From contig JAGTXO010000063.1 in the NCBI GenBank assembly GCA_019448385.1, positions 1 through 64,000 of the forward strand: a stretch of DNA of 64,000 nucleotides, read 5' to 3'. This document shows, piece by piece, positions 9,635 to 19,500 of this stretch. The first letter of the stretch is position 1. The number at the start of each line of letters is the position of its first letter. The DNA comes from Diacronema lutheri. Its lineage: Eukaryota; Haptophyta; Pavlovophyceae; Pavlovales; Pavlovaceae. The notes under the pieces were generated by a model that saw only the letters and a program-made list of their open reading frames with translations, searched no databases and was not told the origin of the DNA. The position numbers were made by a program, and so were the translations under genes.

Positions 9635-12366
9635 TCAGCATGGCGTCGGCGGTGCGCTTTTCAACCGCAGCGCGTCGGCGAGCGCGCGGTCGAGCGCGCC
9701 GCTGAGCACGACGCGCGCGTGCGCGCACAGCTGCTCGATGGCCGAGTCGCCTTCGGTGGCCGCCGGCAGCGGCGCCGGCTGCCGCTGCTCGGGCGCGCCG
9801 CCCGCCGCCATCGCCAGGCTATGCGCGGGCGGGCCGCGCGTGATCGCGCTGAGCAAAGGTTCGTCGTGCGTGATCCGCGTGTGTGTGATGGTCGCGGCGA
9901 GCGCGGCCCGCGTCTCGTCGGGCGTGTCGGCCAGGGCGCGGTCGAGGCGCGCGCGCTCGCGCGGCGCGAGCGCGACGCGCACGTCGAGGCCGACGCACTG
10001 GCTGAGGGTGTACACGCAGCTCAGGCTCGTGAGCGGGCACGGCGCGTCGACGCTGCCGAGCACGAGCGCGACGCGGCCGGCGGCGCGCAGCGTCGCGAGC
10101 TTGGCGCTGAGCTCGTGCGCGCGGAGCGGGAGGCGGCGACGCGAGAATTCGTCAATCCAAAAGAAGCTCGATTCGGCGGGCAGGTCGTGCTCCGCGGCGT
10201 ACGCAACGAGCGCGTCGACGAGCTCGGCGAAGGGCATGCCCGCTGCGTGGATCACGAAGACGGACGCGTGCCCGACGGCCGCGCGGCCGTCGAGGGTGCG
10301 CGCGCTCTCGTAGACTTCAACGGCGGCGCGGACGCCCTTGCGCGCCTCGAGGCTTACCGTGCCGAGCAGCACGTCACGCACGTCGGTCGTCGTGCGCGGC
10401 GCGCCCGGCGGAAGCGCGGCGACGTGCTCGCGCGCGAAGCGGAGCGAGATGCCGAGCCGCGCGCGCTCCGTCGACGCCAGCGAGCGCTCGGAATGCACGT
10501 CGGAACGCACGTCGGAACGCACGTCGGAATGCACGTCGGAATGCACGTCGGAATGCACGTCGGAACGCACGTCGGAACGCTCGTCGGACGCGTACGCCGC
10601 CATGCCCCCCGACTCGCCCCACGCGCCGCTGCCGAGCGCACCGCCGAGCCTACGGCCGGGCGTGCGGTCGGGCGCGCGGCCGGGCGAGCCGCCCGGCGCA
10701 GCGCCGTCGCCCAAGTGCGGGCGGATACGTAACGAGCCGTTACCGAGCGCGCGTAACCGGTTATGCAGCATGGCGCCCAGCCAGCCGAGCGGTCCGGTCG
10801 GCACAACGACCGTTACGGGCTTGAAGATGAGCACCTGCGGGAGCGACGCGTCACAGGGGCGCGCGCGCGCCACACAGCACGGCACACGGCGGGGGCCGGC
10901 GGCGCGTCGGGCGCCGTGGCCGCCGAGCGCCGCGCGGCGGCGCGCGCGCGCGCGGTCGCGGTCGCTATGTCGGCGACGACGCTGCGACCGCGCGGCGGCT
11001 CGGCTGGCCACGCTCGCGCGCGCGCGCGCCTGCACGTAGGAGGCGGCGTTGACGACAGTTCGGAAGAGCAACGCGACGACGGCAATCGAATGCGGGTTGT
11101 TGACGGTCGGAATTAAAAATGAGCCGAGGGCGAGCGTGAGTCCGGACAGGATGCACGAGCGGCGCATCGCGGCCTTGACGCGCTTGAGCAGCGTCATCGG
11201 CAGGTCGCGCAGCTTCTCGAGCACGTGCCGGTACGCGAGCGCGTATAGCGCGAATTCGACGGACGGAACGACGAAACTCGACAGCAAGGCTGCGCCACGC
11301 GCGCGCCACGCACGTCAAGCCGCGCGCCGCGCGCCGCGGCGCGTGTCACGCGCCGCGTGCGGGCGGCGCGAGCGGCGCGCGCGGCGCGCGCGGCACGCGT
11401 GCGCGCACCCTTGAGCATGACGAGGGCAGAGTGCTTGGCGGCGAGGGCGGAAAAGGCGAGGTCGAGGACGAGGAGAGCAGAACAGCCCGCGAGGAGCAGA
11501 CGGGCCCAGAACGGGCGGGCGATGCGGAGCGTGGCAATGCCCGAGGCGGATGCGGCCTGCGTGTAATAGACGAGGAAAAGAGCGCGACCCACCGTCGAGA
11601 GCGCCAGGTGGTTGGTCAAAAGCCAATATGCGGTTGTCTCCGAATACAAGCCGCGCGACCAGTACGGATCGATGGCGACGTACGCGATCCGCAAGACGTG
11701 CGCGCACGAGTCGACGAAGAGCATCGCCTGCGGGATGGTGGGGCGCGGCCGCCCGTCCTCGCGCAAGAATGCGCACAGCCGCAGCACCGCCAGCTCGAGC
11801 ACGAAAGCTGACTGCGCCGCGAGGATGAGCTGCCACGCGAACCAAAGCGGCGACCGCCACATTGCAAGCCATTCGTTGCGCGACGGCGTGATGCGCGCGC
11901 GCCAGCGTGCGCCAGCGCGCAGCGCGTGGTACAACTTGTGCGGCGCCGCGCCCGCGAGCATCACCATCGGCAGCGGCAACGGCTGGCGCGCGTCGCCGCG
12001 GCCGTGCGAGTAGAAGCCGCGGCCCGGCACGGGCGGCAGAAGGCCGTGCTCGCAGCCGAGCGTCGCCATCCCAACGGCGCCGTGGCGGATGAGCGCACGG
12101 CCGAGCTCCTCCCGGCTGCACAAGAACGAAGCGGTGATGAAAACGACAAACTTGCCCTGCAGCTCGAGCGCGCCCACGTACGTCGGCGGGCACGACGCGT
12201 GCGTCCACTCCGTCTCGTTGCTCGGGACCATCTCGGCGACGAAGTCAAAGGCGGGCGCGCTGACGTAATAGACGGGCGACGGCATAGCGCGCCCAGCTAG
12301 ATCGCCTTCGAGGGGAACGAGGTCCCCCGACACGAGCAGGAGCGCGGCGGCTCCCCACCAGGGCAT
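9635..12366 (-). CDS. PA-domain, multi-pass membrane protein
   Basis: Model: complement of 11409-12366, 11036-11289 and 9635-10834, giving 803 residues. The start at 12366 (MPWWGAAALLLVSGDLV) looks like a signal peptide. Residues of about 60-150 resemble a protease-associated (PA) domain, including LQGKFVVFITASFLC and ALIRHGAVGMATL. Six or seven hydrophobic helices follow (from LWFAWQLILAAQSAFVLELA on). After a spacer with a 12-bp coding repeat (SDVH/SDVR) the C-terminus has FFWIDEF and LVLGSVDAPCPLTS, which recalls an uncharacterised algal domain with the pattern FWFD...PW..P.PLTR.WC. That resemblance is from memory and inferred. The donor of the second intron is either GT at 11035 or a GC site four residues later. 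The function is unknown; a receptor-like role is only a guess. Confidence 0.7.
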
Positions 12367-12481
12367 CCCGACGGAGCGTCGCCACTGCACCACGGTCGAA
12401 CTTCTTATTAATAGGCGCGTCCCTCGTAAGGCCGAAACGATTTCTAACTTAAAATGAGTTGAGCTAAGGAGGCGCGCCACG
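12367..12481. promoter_or_regulatory. Bidirectional promoter region (PA-membrane gene / SDR)
   Basis: Only 115 bp separate the two divergent start codons. The spacer is much richer in A and T than its surroundings, with cttattaatagg near 12402 and ctaacttaaaatgag near 12446. It is called a shared promoter from position and composition alone. Confidence 0.5.
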
Positions 12482-13761
12482 ATGGAGCCCACGATGGCGG
12501 CAGTCGCGCGCGCCGCAGCAGCGTTCGCACGTCGCCGAACCCACGTGGCCGCGCGCGCGGCGTCGACGGTCTCCATCGCGCCGCCGCCCAAGGACGCCAG
12601 AGAGTCGCTGCAGGCGCTCGCGCAGCTGCGCGGCGAGGTCGCCCTCGTCACCGGCGCCGCGACCGGCATCGGCCGCGCGGTCGCGCAGCTCTTCGTCGAG
12701 GCGGGTGCGCGCGTGCACGCCTTTGACCTGGCGCCGTGCGAGCTGCCGGGCGCGGCAAGCACGGTGCGCGTGGACGTGTCCGACGTGCCCGCGCTCACCG
12801 CCGCGCTGCGCAGCGCGATCGACGCCGAGCGCGGGCGCGTCGACCACCTCGTGTGCTCGGCCGGGCTGTGGACGTTTGGCGACGTGGACGAGACGACCGA
12901 GGCGGAGTTTGACCGGCTGATCGGCGTGAACGTAAAAGGGTCGTTCTTCGCCCTCGCCGCCGTGCTCCCCGCGATGAAGGCGCAGCGGCGCGGCTCGGTC
13001 GTAATCGTCGGCTCCGACCAATCATTCGTGGGCAAGCCTGGTCAGTCCCTCTACGGCCTCACCAAGGTGCGCGCGCGGACACGGGCGCGCCCGGCGCGCG
13101 CGCGCGGGCCCGGCGCGCGCAGACGTGCCCGGCGCGCGTCGCGCAACACCGCGCGCGCGACGCGCGCGGGCTCCGCTCGTCGCGCGCGGCCGCTCGGCTC
13201 GCGCGCGCCGGCGCTCCGAGCTGCCCGCTGCCCGCGCGAGCCCGCGCCTTCCGCGCCCGCGCGCGCGCCGCGCGCCGACCGCCTCGCGCCAACATCGGGC
13301 GGCCTCGCGGCCGCAGGGCGCGACCGCGCAGCTCGTCAAGTCCACGGCCGCGCAGTACGCGCAGTTGGGCGTGCGCGTCAACGCGGTCTGCCCGGGCACG
13401 ATCGACACCCCGCTGATGCGCGGCGCGGTGAGGCAGATCGCGCGAATGAAGGGTGCGCGCGGGCAGCCGCGCGTAGCGCGTCGCGCGTCGCGCGTGCGCG
13501 AGCGTGTCGCGTCCTCCGCTACGTCGCGGCGGCGCCGTGCCGTCCGCTCGACCGCCATGCTGACGCGCGCCCTGCCCTGCCGCGCGAGCAGGCCAGAGCG
13601 CCGAGGGCGAGGAGGACCTCGTCACTTGGCTCAAGACCGCGCAGCCGATGCCGAGGCTCGGCGAGCCGGAGGAGATTGCGCTCGCGATTGCGATGGTCTC
13701 GAAAGTGCCGTTCATGACGGGCGCGCTCGTCGCGGTCGACGGCGGCTACACGTGCCAGTGA
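12482..13761 (+). CDS. Short-chain dehydrogenase/reductase, organelle-targeted
   Basis: NAD(P)-dependent oxidoreductase of the classical SDR family; the substrate cannot be told. Exons 12482-13066, 13317-13452 and 13592-13761 join in phase to 296 residues. The cofactor motif VTGAATGIGRA sits near residue 57, CSAG near 124, the catalytic YGLTK ends exactly at the first donor (YxxxK with the partner Ser in IVGSDQS upstream), and VNAVCPGTIDTPL follows in exon 2. The C-terminus MTGALVAVDGGYT is typical of FabG-like members. The first 30 residues are Ala/Arg-rich without acids (AAVARAAAAFARRRTHVAAR), as in mitochondrial presequences. A second ATG lies four codons in. Confidence 0.9.
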
Positions 13762-13858
13762 AAGTGTGCAGTCGGCCGAAGCTGTGCAGTCTCGACTCTC
13801 GACCGGTGCTGTCCGCGTCAGCGGCGCAATCGCGTTGCGACTGTGACACCGCCGCGAC

Positions 13859-14497
13859 TCAGGGCGGCGTCCTCTGCTGGGCGACCTGCGCCGCAGGGCC
13901 TGCGCTCGCCGGCGCGCCAAGGCCCGCGCGCTCGCCGGCGACGGCGCCGTTCACCTCGGCGAGCAACGGCAGCTGGGCACCCATGGTGTGGTTGAGCTTG
14001 CCGGCGCGCTCGAGGCGTCGCTCGTGGTCCGCCTTCACCTCGGCGAGCGTCACCTCGCGCTGCCGGCTCATCTTCGTGAGGCTCTCGGCGCGCTGCCGCT
14101 CGGCCGCGGCGTGCGCCTGCTCGTCGAGCGTGGCGAGGTGGCCGAGGATGTGGCGCGTGGTGCGGACGAGCAGGAGCGCGTCGGCGCCGCCATCGTGGAT
14201 CCAAGCCTCCTCCATCTGCTCCACCGCGCGCCGCCAACCCGCCTTGAGCAGCAGCGGCTGCACGCCTTTGGCGCCAAGGAGCTTCGCCACCTTTGGGTTG
14301 GTCAGCCGGATTCGCCGAAACTTGGGCTCGTCGGGCGCGGCGTCGATGTTGGCAAAGATCTTTTCAAGCGTGCGCATCGTCGCGATGCTCGACGACGCGT
14401 CGGATAGCTTGTGGTCGCGGATCACCTCGACGCATCGCCGCACCTCGCGTACCCGGTCGTCGCTCTCCGGGAGCCGCTCCAAAGGGGCGGCCGCCAT
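13859..14497 (-). CDS. PUB-domain protein
   Basis: Single-exon gene of 212 residues. Residues of about 15-110 fit a PUB domain, the p97/Cdc48-binding fold found in PNGase and UBXN6: TMRTLEKIFANIDAAPDEPK, then FRRIRLTNPKV and a Gly/Val-Leu-rich strand (GAKGVQPLLLKAGW). The C-terminal half is helical and charged, ending in an Ala/Gly/Pro tail. This suggests a cofactor for ubiquitin-dependent extraction or ER-associated degradation, but no second domain (UBX, transglutaminase) is present to refine the role. The gene converges on the SDR gene, with 97 bp between their stops. Confidence 0.75.
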   Translation of the reverse strand: MAAAPLERLPESDDRVREVRRCVEVIRDHKLSDASSSIATMRTLEKIFANIDAAPDEPKFRRIRLTNPKVAKLLGAKGVQPLLLKAGWRRAVEQMEEAWIHDGGADALLLVRTTRHILGHLATLDEQAHAAAERQRAESLTKMSRQREVTLAEVKADHERRLERAGKLNHTMGAQLPLLAEVNGAVAGERAGLGAPASAGPAAQVAQQRTPP

Positions 14498-14608
14498 CGC
14501 TCACCGTCGACAGTCCAGCTCCCAGCCAGTTGGAACTTGGAAGTTGACCAATCATCCTACCGGACTCCAATCACCGGGGAGGTGGTCCGGGCGTTGCTCT
14601 TTGGGGCC

Positions 14609-15586
14609 CTACGCTTTGGGCTTGTCAAGGTGACCGTACTTCTTCTTCGAGTCCGCCATGATCTCCTTGGCCTCGCGCTGCGCGCGCCGCCACAGCTTCG
14701 GGTTGCGCTTCTCGGGCGTCGAGCCGTCGGTGGGTAGTCCGCCAAACGCGCTCGCCTCGAAGGCGACGCTCCGCTTCGCCGCGACTGCGCGCAGCACCGC
14801 TTTCAAGTAGTCGTCACACTCGCCTTCGGGCAGTAGCTCGCCGCCGTAGTCGAGCAGCACGCCGCGCGCGCCGGCCGCGCGCGCGTCGTGCGCGCCCGAC
14901 ACCTCGCCCGCGTCGAGCTCAAGCGCGGGCACGCGCACGAGCTCGAGCTCGAGCTCCAACGAGGCCATCGGCGCGTCGTCGCTGCCTGCGCGCGGCACCG
15001 CGCGCTCGGCGACAACGATGACCGCGCCCGCGCCTGCGAGCGCGCTGCTGCCGCCGCCGCCGCCTCCGCCGCCGGCGGGCGCGATCGCGCCGTCGGGGAG
15101 GAGGAGGGCGTCCATCCCGCTCACCTCGAAGAGCGCGAGCTGCTCGTCCGACGGCCGCCGCGCCGCGCGCACGAGCAGCGGGCACGGGCCGGGGAAGGAC
15201 GCGGCCGCGCGCCGCTGCTCGTCTGCGACGAGCGCGAGCGCGCGCGCGAAATCGGCACAGGCGACGCCATCGACGAGGGTGAGGCAGACGGCCGCGGCGC
15301 CGGCCTCGCGGCAGCCGCGCGAGAAGCGCTCGAGCTCGCGCTCGGCCGCCGCCGTGTCGCCGTCGCGCCAGACTGCGCCCGCGCCCGCCGACGACGCGCC
15401 CGCGACCGGCGGCTCGACAGCGGGCACGACGGCGAGCGCGCGGGTGGGCTTGGCGAGGCGCTTAGCGAGCTGGCGCGCGTCGAAGCGCGTGGCCGTGCGC
15501 GCCGCCGCCACGCCTGGCGCCGTGGGCGGCGTGGCGGCGAGCGCGCAGACCACCCAGAAGCGCGGCGCGGCACGCATCGCCGCCAT
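14609..15586 (-). CDS. Unrecognised protein with organelle-type presequence
   Basis: Intronless, 325 residues. The start (MAAMRAAPRFWVVCALAATP) looks like a signal peptide followed by an Ala/Thr/Arg-rich stretch, as in plastid preproteins of algae with complex plastids. The middle alternates hydrophobic strands and helices (AAAVCLTLVDGVACADFARA, CPLLVRAARRPSDEQLALFE, MDALLLPDGAIA), a rhythm that resembles a TIM barrel such as indole-3-glycerol-phosphate synthase, but the catalytic residues of that enzyme are not evident. The C-terminus is lysine-rich (EIMADSKKKYGHLDKPKA). No function is assigned. It faces the FabH gene across 47 bp. Confidence 0.65.
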   Translation of the reverse strand: MAAMRAAPRFWVVCALAATPPTAPGVAAARTATRFDARQLAKRLAKPTRALAVVPAVEPPVAGASSAGAGAVWRDGDTAAAERELERFSRGCREAGAAAVCLTLVDGVACADFARALALVADEQRRAAASFPGPCPLLVRAARRPSDEQLALFEVSGMDALLLPDGAIAPAGGGGGGGGSSALAGAGAVIVVAERAVPRAGSDDAPMASLELELELVRVPALELDAGEVSGAHDARAAGARGVLLDYGGELLPEGECDDYLKAVLRAVAAKRSVAFEASAFGGLPTDGSTPEKRNPKLWRRAQREAKEIMADSKKKYGHLDKPKA

Positions 15587-15633
15587 GCGTCTCGTCCCAG
15601 TTCTGGCTCGGTTTTCAAAGGGCTGATTGCGGA
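15587..15633. promoter_or_regulatory. 47-bp spacer between divergent genes
   Basis: The start codons of the unrecognised organelle-type gene and of FabH are only 47 bp apart. Both 5' UTRs must be very short, or the transcripts overlap. No TATA-like element is visible. Confidence 0.5.
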
Positions 15634-17861
15634 ATGGCGACGAGCGTGCTCGTCGCGGCGCTCACGCTCGCGTCCGGCTACACGACGGGCGCCGGCGGGG
15701 CGGCGCGACTGGCGCAGCCGGGCGGACGGCGCGTGACCGCACTTGCGCGCGCGCGCGTCGGCGCGTCGGCGCTCGCGCCCGCACCCGGCCGCTCCGCGCT
15801 GGCCGTGCGCATAACGGGCGTCGGCGCGGCCGCGCCCGAATCGCGCGCGACCAACGCCGACCTCGAGTCGGTGGTGGAGACGTCGGACGAGTGGATCTCA
15901 AAGCGCACGGGAATCTCGAGCCGGCACCTCCTTTCCGCCGACGGCTCCATCTCTGCGCTCGCTGTCGCCGCCGCGCGCGGCGCGCTCGAGAGCGCGGGCG
16001 TGCCGGCCGCCGACGTCGACCTCGTCATCCTCGCGACGTCGTCGCCCGACGACCTGTTTGGCGACGCGGCGATGGTGGCGTCGGCGCTCGGCGCGAACGC
16101 CGCCGTTGGCTTTGACCTCACCGCCGCCTGCTCCGGCTTCCTCTTCGCGCTCGTCACCGCCGCGCAGTTCGTACACACGGGCGCGTACGCGAACGTCGTC
16201 GTGATCGGCGCGGACGCGCTCTCGCGTTGGGTGGACTGGGACGACCGGAACACGTGCATCCTGTTCGGCGACGGCGCGGGCGCCGTCGTCGTCCGCCGCG
16301 CCGTCGCCCCCGCCGCCGGCGCAGCGCCTGCCCCTCCGGGCCTGCTCGGTTTTGAATTGCGCTCGGATGGCGCCGGCCGATCCGAACTCAACCTGGGCTA
16401 CAAAGGCGAGAGGCGCGATCTGTCTGAACGCGCAGGTGCGCGCGCGCGCGCGCGCGCGTACGCGTGCGGGTAGGCCCGGACAGGGGCGGGCGGGTGGGCC
16501 CGGGCAGGGGCGGGCGGGTGGGCCCGGGCAGGGGCGGGCGCGTGGGCCCGGGCAGGGGCGGGCGGGTGGGCCCGGGCAGGGGCGGGCGGTTGGGCCGGTG
16601 GGCGGGTACGGCCCGGCGGACGCGCGGGCGTGCGCGGCGCGGGCATGGCGGTACCGCGCGTGAGAGATGCGGCCGGTGCCGATGGGTGTAACACACGCGT
16701 GTCATGCGTCACGTGCGTGTCACGCGTCACTTGTGTGTTACGCGTCACATGCTCGCCGACCACGCCGCCGAGCCCGCGCGCGTCGACCGCGTCGCGCGCG
16801 CGCACGCCGGCCGCCGCTCGCTGCCGGTGCGTGCGCAGGTGCCGTTTCGAAAGGGTCATACGGGCACATCGAGATGAACGGCAAGGAGGTGTACAAGTTC
16901 GCGTGCTCGAAGGTGCGCAACCCGCGCGGTCGCGGGGCGCGTCACGCGTGCACGCGCCGAAAGCGGCGCGTGCCTGCCGCGTCCGCCGGCCGCGCCACGC
17001 GCGTGGGCGCTTGGCGCGAGTGCGCGCCGCGTGCCCGTTTTTGATTGGGTTGATTTGGGTTGATTTGGGTTTTGGTTTGGGTTTTGGTTTGTGTTCTTAT
17101 TTGTTTGTTTCTTTGGTGCGCGTGCGCGCATTTTGGAGTCTCGTGTGTGTGTTTGGTCCGCCCTGCTCACTGCCCGCGCATTCACTGTCCGCGCGCTCAC
17201 TGTCAGGTGCCGGACATTCTCGAGAAGGCGCTGGCGAACGCCGGACTCTCCGCTGCCGATGTCGACCACCTGCTGCTGCACCAGGCCAACATCCGCATCA
17301 TTGAGGCAGTCGCGAGCAGGCTGGGCATCCCGATGAGCAAGGTGCGTTACGCGTTACACACAGCGTGACACAAAGGTGGCTGGAGGCGCGCGGATGGGCG
17401 GGGGGGGGGGGGGGGGGGGGGGAGGGTAAAAGCGGACGGTCGAACGCGAGTTCCGCGCATGCTGCGATCGCCCTGGGTCTCGCATCGCAAGGCCGCCCTC
17501 TCTCTGCCTGCCCACATGCCGCGTTCAGCATGGCGGCCATCGCACGGCCGCCATGCTGGACGCGCCCACACACTGCGCCGCGTCCGTGCGCCCCCCCTCA
17601 CCGACGCGGTGCGCGGTGCGCGTCACGCGTTGCGCGTTACGCGTTACGCGTTATGCGCCGCGTTGTCAACTGCGCCGCCGCCGCGCCACCGCGCAGGTGA
17701 TTTCAAATCTGAGCGAATATGGGAACACGAGCGCGGCGTCGATTCCTCTGGCGCTCAACGAGGCCGTCAAGTCCGGGCAGGTGAAGTCCGGCGACGTGAT
17801 CGCGTGCGCCGGATTCGGCGCCGGACTCTCGTGGGGTGCCGCCATCATCCGATGGGGATGA
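15634..17861 (+). CDS. fabH: 3-oxoacyl-ACP synthase III (KAS III), plastid
   Basis: Starts type II fatty-acid synthesis by condensing acetyl-CoA with malonyl-ACP. Exons 15634-16435, 16839-16912, 17207-17341 and 17697-17861 give 391 residues. All three catalytic residues are present: Cys166 in TAACSGF, His317 in HQANIR and Asn347 in YGNTSAA. The typical GDGAGAVV, and [10 protein letters not shown] in exon 2, are also seen. The first 55 residues form a signal-peptide-like start ([15 protein letters not shown]) plus an Arg/Ala-rich stretch, fitting a bipartite plastid presequence. The mature part is the usual FabH length. Intron 1 carries a 24-bp repeat and intron 3 a poly-G run. Confidence 0.95.
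16470..16605. repeat. 24-bp tandem repeat in FabH intron 1
   Basis: Five to six copies of gggcccgggcaggggcgggc plus four further bases stand head to tail, G-rich on the sense strand. The intron also contains related phrases such as cgcgtcac and gtgttacgcgtcac near 16690-16750. Confidence 0.85.
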
Positions 17862-18546
17862 GGATGGGCGATGGCGGCGGTGGGTGGCGGCTGGGCGGCG
17901 GCCATTCGACGGCCGCCATCGTTCCGGCGGGTAAGAAACGTCAGATTCCCGCGAGCGGACGGGCGCGAGCGGACGGACATGCCGCGGCGACGCAGCCAGG
18001 GCGCGCGCCGAGCAGGCGGCGCGGCACGATGGCGGCGAGCACGGGCGCGGCTGACAAAGGCGTTGGTGGCGACGTGCGGCGGAGGCACGCGCGCAGCACG
18101 TTGTGCGTCTGCGCGCTGCTGGCCGGCTGCAGCGGGCGGGCGGCGCCGCGGCGTCGTCGCGCGAGTGGGCGAGCATGCGCGTGGAAGTCCACGAGCTTCG
18201 CCGTCTCTGCGACTGCGACCAGCAGATGACAAAGGTCGTGAACAAAAACCAGTCAAAAGGGAGTGTGAAATCGATTTCTGGGTGGCCGTTTCTGGGCGAG
18301 ATTTGAAAAATAGGCGCGCCTTTGTTTAATGTCACTCCTTGCTTAAAGACGGCGCTGGAAAGGAAGGCGCCAACGACCAAGGTGCGCGCGCGCGCGCGCT
18401 CGCGCGCGCGTCTCGCGCGCGCGTTGCTCTGACGAGCGCGGCTCGCGGCGCGCGCGTGGGGCTGCTTTCTGGCCGGCGCTGATATTTAAATCTCACCGGG
18501 AAACGGGTCACCCAGAAATCGATTTCACACTCCCTAAAATCAAAAA
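17862..18546. other. Convergent intergenic region holding an inverted-repeat element
   Basis: This lies between the FabH stop and the AlkB-like stop. Apart from the inverted-repeat element at 18259-18535 there is GC-rich sequence with no convincing reading frame. Frames open on both strands give Arg/Ala-rich translations of the kind expected from shadows. Confidence 0.6.
18259..18535. mobile_element. MITE-like element with long terminal inverted repeats
   Basis: 18259-18284 reads gggagtgtgaaatcgatttc followed by tgggtg, and its exact reverse complement stands at about 18509-18535, just before the AlkB-like stop. The match continues inward with some differences (gtttctgggcgagattt against the complement of aaatctcaccgggaaac), so each arm is about 50-60 bp. 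The interior of roughly 170 bp has no coding capacity. This is the shape of a non-autonomous DNA transposon or of a long hairpin. No clear target-site duplication could be fixed. Confidence 0.55.
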
Positions 18547-19500
18547 TTAATCAGCGCACATTCCCGGCCCTGCCACCGACGCCATCGCGCAGGCGCTTGC
18601 GCGCGCGCCCGCCCCCGCTTCGCCATGCGCAATTGGCCGAAACGTGGCGTACTTCGCCGCATCGATGCCCAGCGCGTCGCGAAACGTGAGCGAGAGGCGC
18701 GCGCCGCCGAGAAGCGGCAGCAGGTGGCGCGCGCACGAGTCGACGTGCACGCGCGAAACGGCGTGATGCGCGTAGCGGAGCGGCCCGCCAAAGAGGATGG
18801 CGTCGCCCGACTCGAGGCGCACGCGGTGGAGCGCGCCAGCCGCGTCGAGCGCCGCCTGGCGCGCGCGGCTCCAGCCCGCGCAGAGTTGAAAATCGGCGCT
18901 CTCGCCGAGCGAGACCGCGACGACCGGGTGGTCATTCTTGCCATCGTTGGGCGCATCGTCCTTGTGCCACGCGATGGCGGGGCGGACGTGCTGGCCGCGG
19001 CTGTAGTGGACGAGGAGGAGGTGCGTTGGCGCCATCGGCGGCATCGCAGCGTCCGCGCGTCGTGCCGCACCGACGAGCGCGGCGCAGAGCGCGCGGAGCG
19101 GCGCCTCGGCATCGGCGAACGCGCCGAGCGCGTCGTACGCGCGGGCGCGGCCGGCGTTGGGCGACGAGTTGGGCTCGCGACGCAAAGGCGACGAGCCGTC
19201 TGGACCGGCGGGCGCCGGCCGATCAACCCAGAAGCCACGCGGCGGCGGCTCGCGCCCGCGGCGCATCGCGACGAGCGCGAGCCACCGCTGCTGGTCGGGC
19301 GTAACGGCATCCTTGACAACAACGAGGCCGGGCGCGAGGACGGTGGGCGGCGACGCGGCGGCAAGCCAGCTCGCGTCGGGCGGCGCCGGGCCGGCGGGCG
19401 CGAGCGCCGCCGGCTGTTCCGCGCCATACAACGCGTCTGCGAAGAGCGCTCGCCGGGCCTTCGACATTACTTGCAAACCGGCGTCCGCGACTTTCAGCAT
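18547..19500 (-). CDS. AlkB-like 2-oxoglutarate/Fe(II) dioxygenase
   Basis: Oxidative demethylase family acting on alkylated nucleic acids or proteins. Intronless; from the ATG at 19500 it has 317 residues (a second ATG lies at 19467). The jelly-roll signature is in the C-terminal half: YSRGQHVRPAIAWHKDD with the iron-binding H-x-D, then SLGESADFQL, GDAILFGGPLRYAHHAVSRV with the distal His, and LSLTFRDA with the 2OG-binding Arg. The N-terminal 90 residues are unlike known families. The substrate cannot be told. An upstream in-frame extension to 19758 is possible but would overlap the first exon of the opposing gene, so it was not used. Confidence 0.85.
   Translation of the reverse strand: MLKVADAGLQVMSKARRALFADALYGAEQPAALAPAGPAPPDASWLAAASPPTVLAPGLVVVKDAVTPDQQRWLALVAMRRGREPPPRGFWVDRPAPAGPDGSSPLRREPNSSPNAGRARAYDALGAFADAEAPLRALCAALVGAARRADAAMPPMAPTHLLLVHYSRGQHVRPAIAWHKDDAPNDGKNDHPVVAVSLGESADFQLCAGWSRARQAALDAAGALHRVRLESGDAILFGGPLRYAHHAVSRVHVDSCARHLLPLLGGARLSLTFRDALGIDAAKYATFRPIAHGEAGAGARASACAMASVAGPGMCAD

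Noticed and set aside
17703-18380. Minus-strand frame of 225 codons between FabH and the AlkB-like gene
   Set aside because: Part of it is the inverted-repeat element and the rest is antisense to FabH exon 4 or Arg-rich low-complexity sequence.
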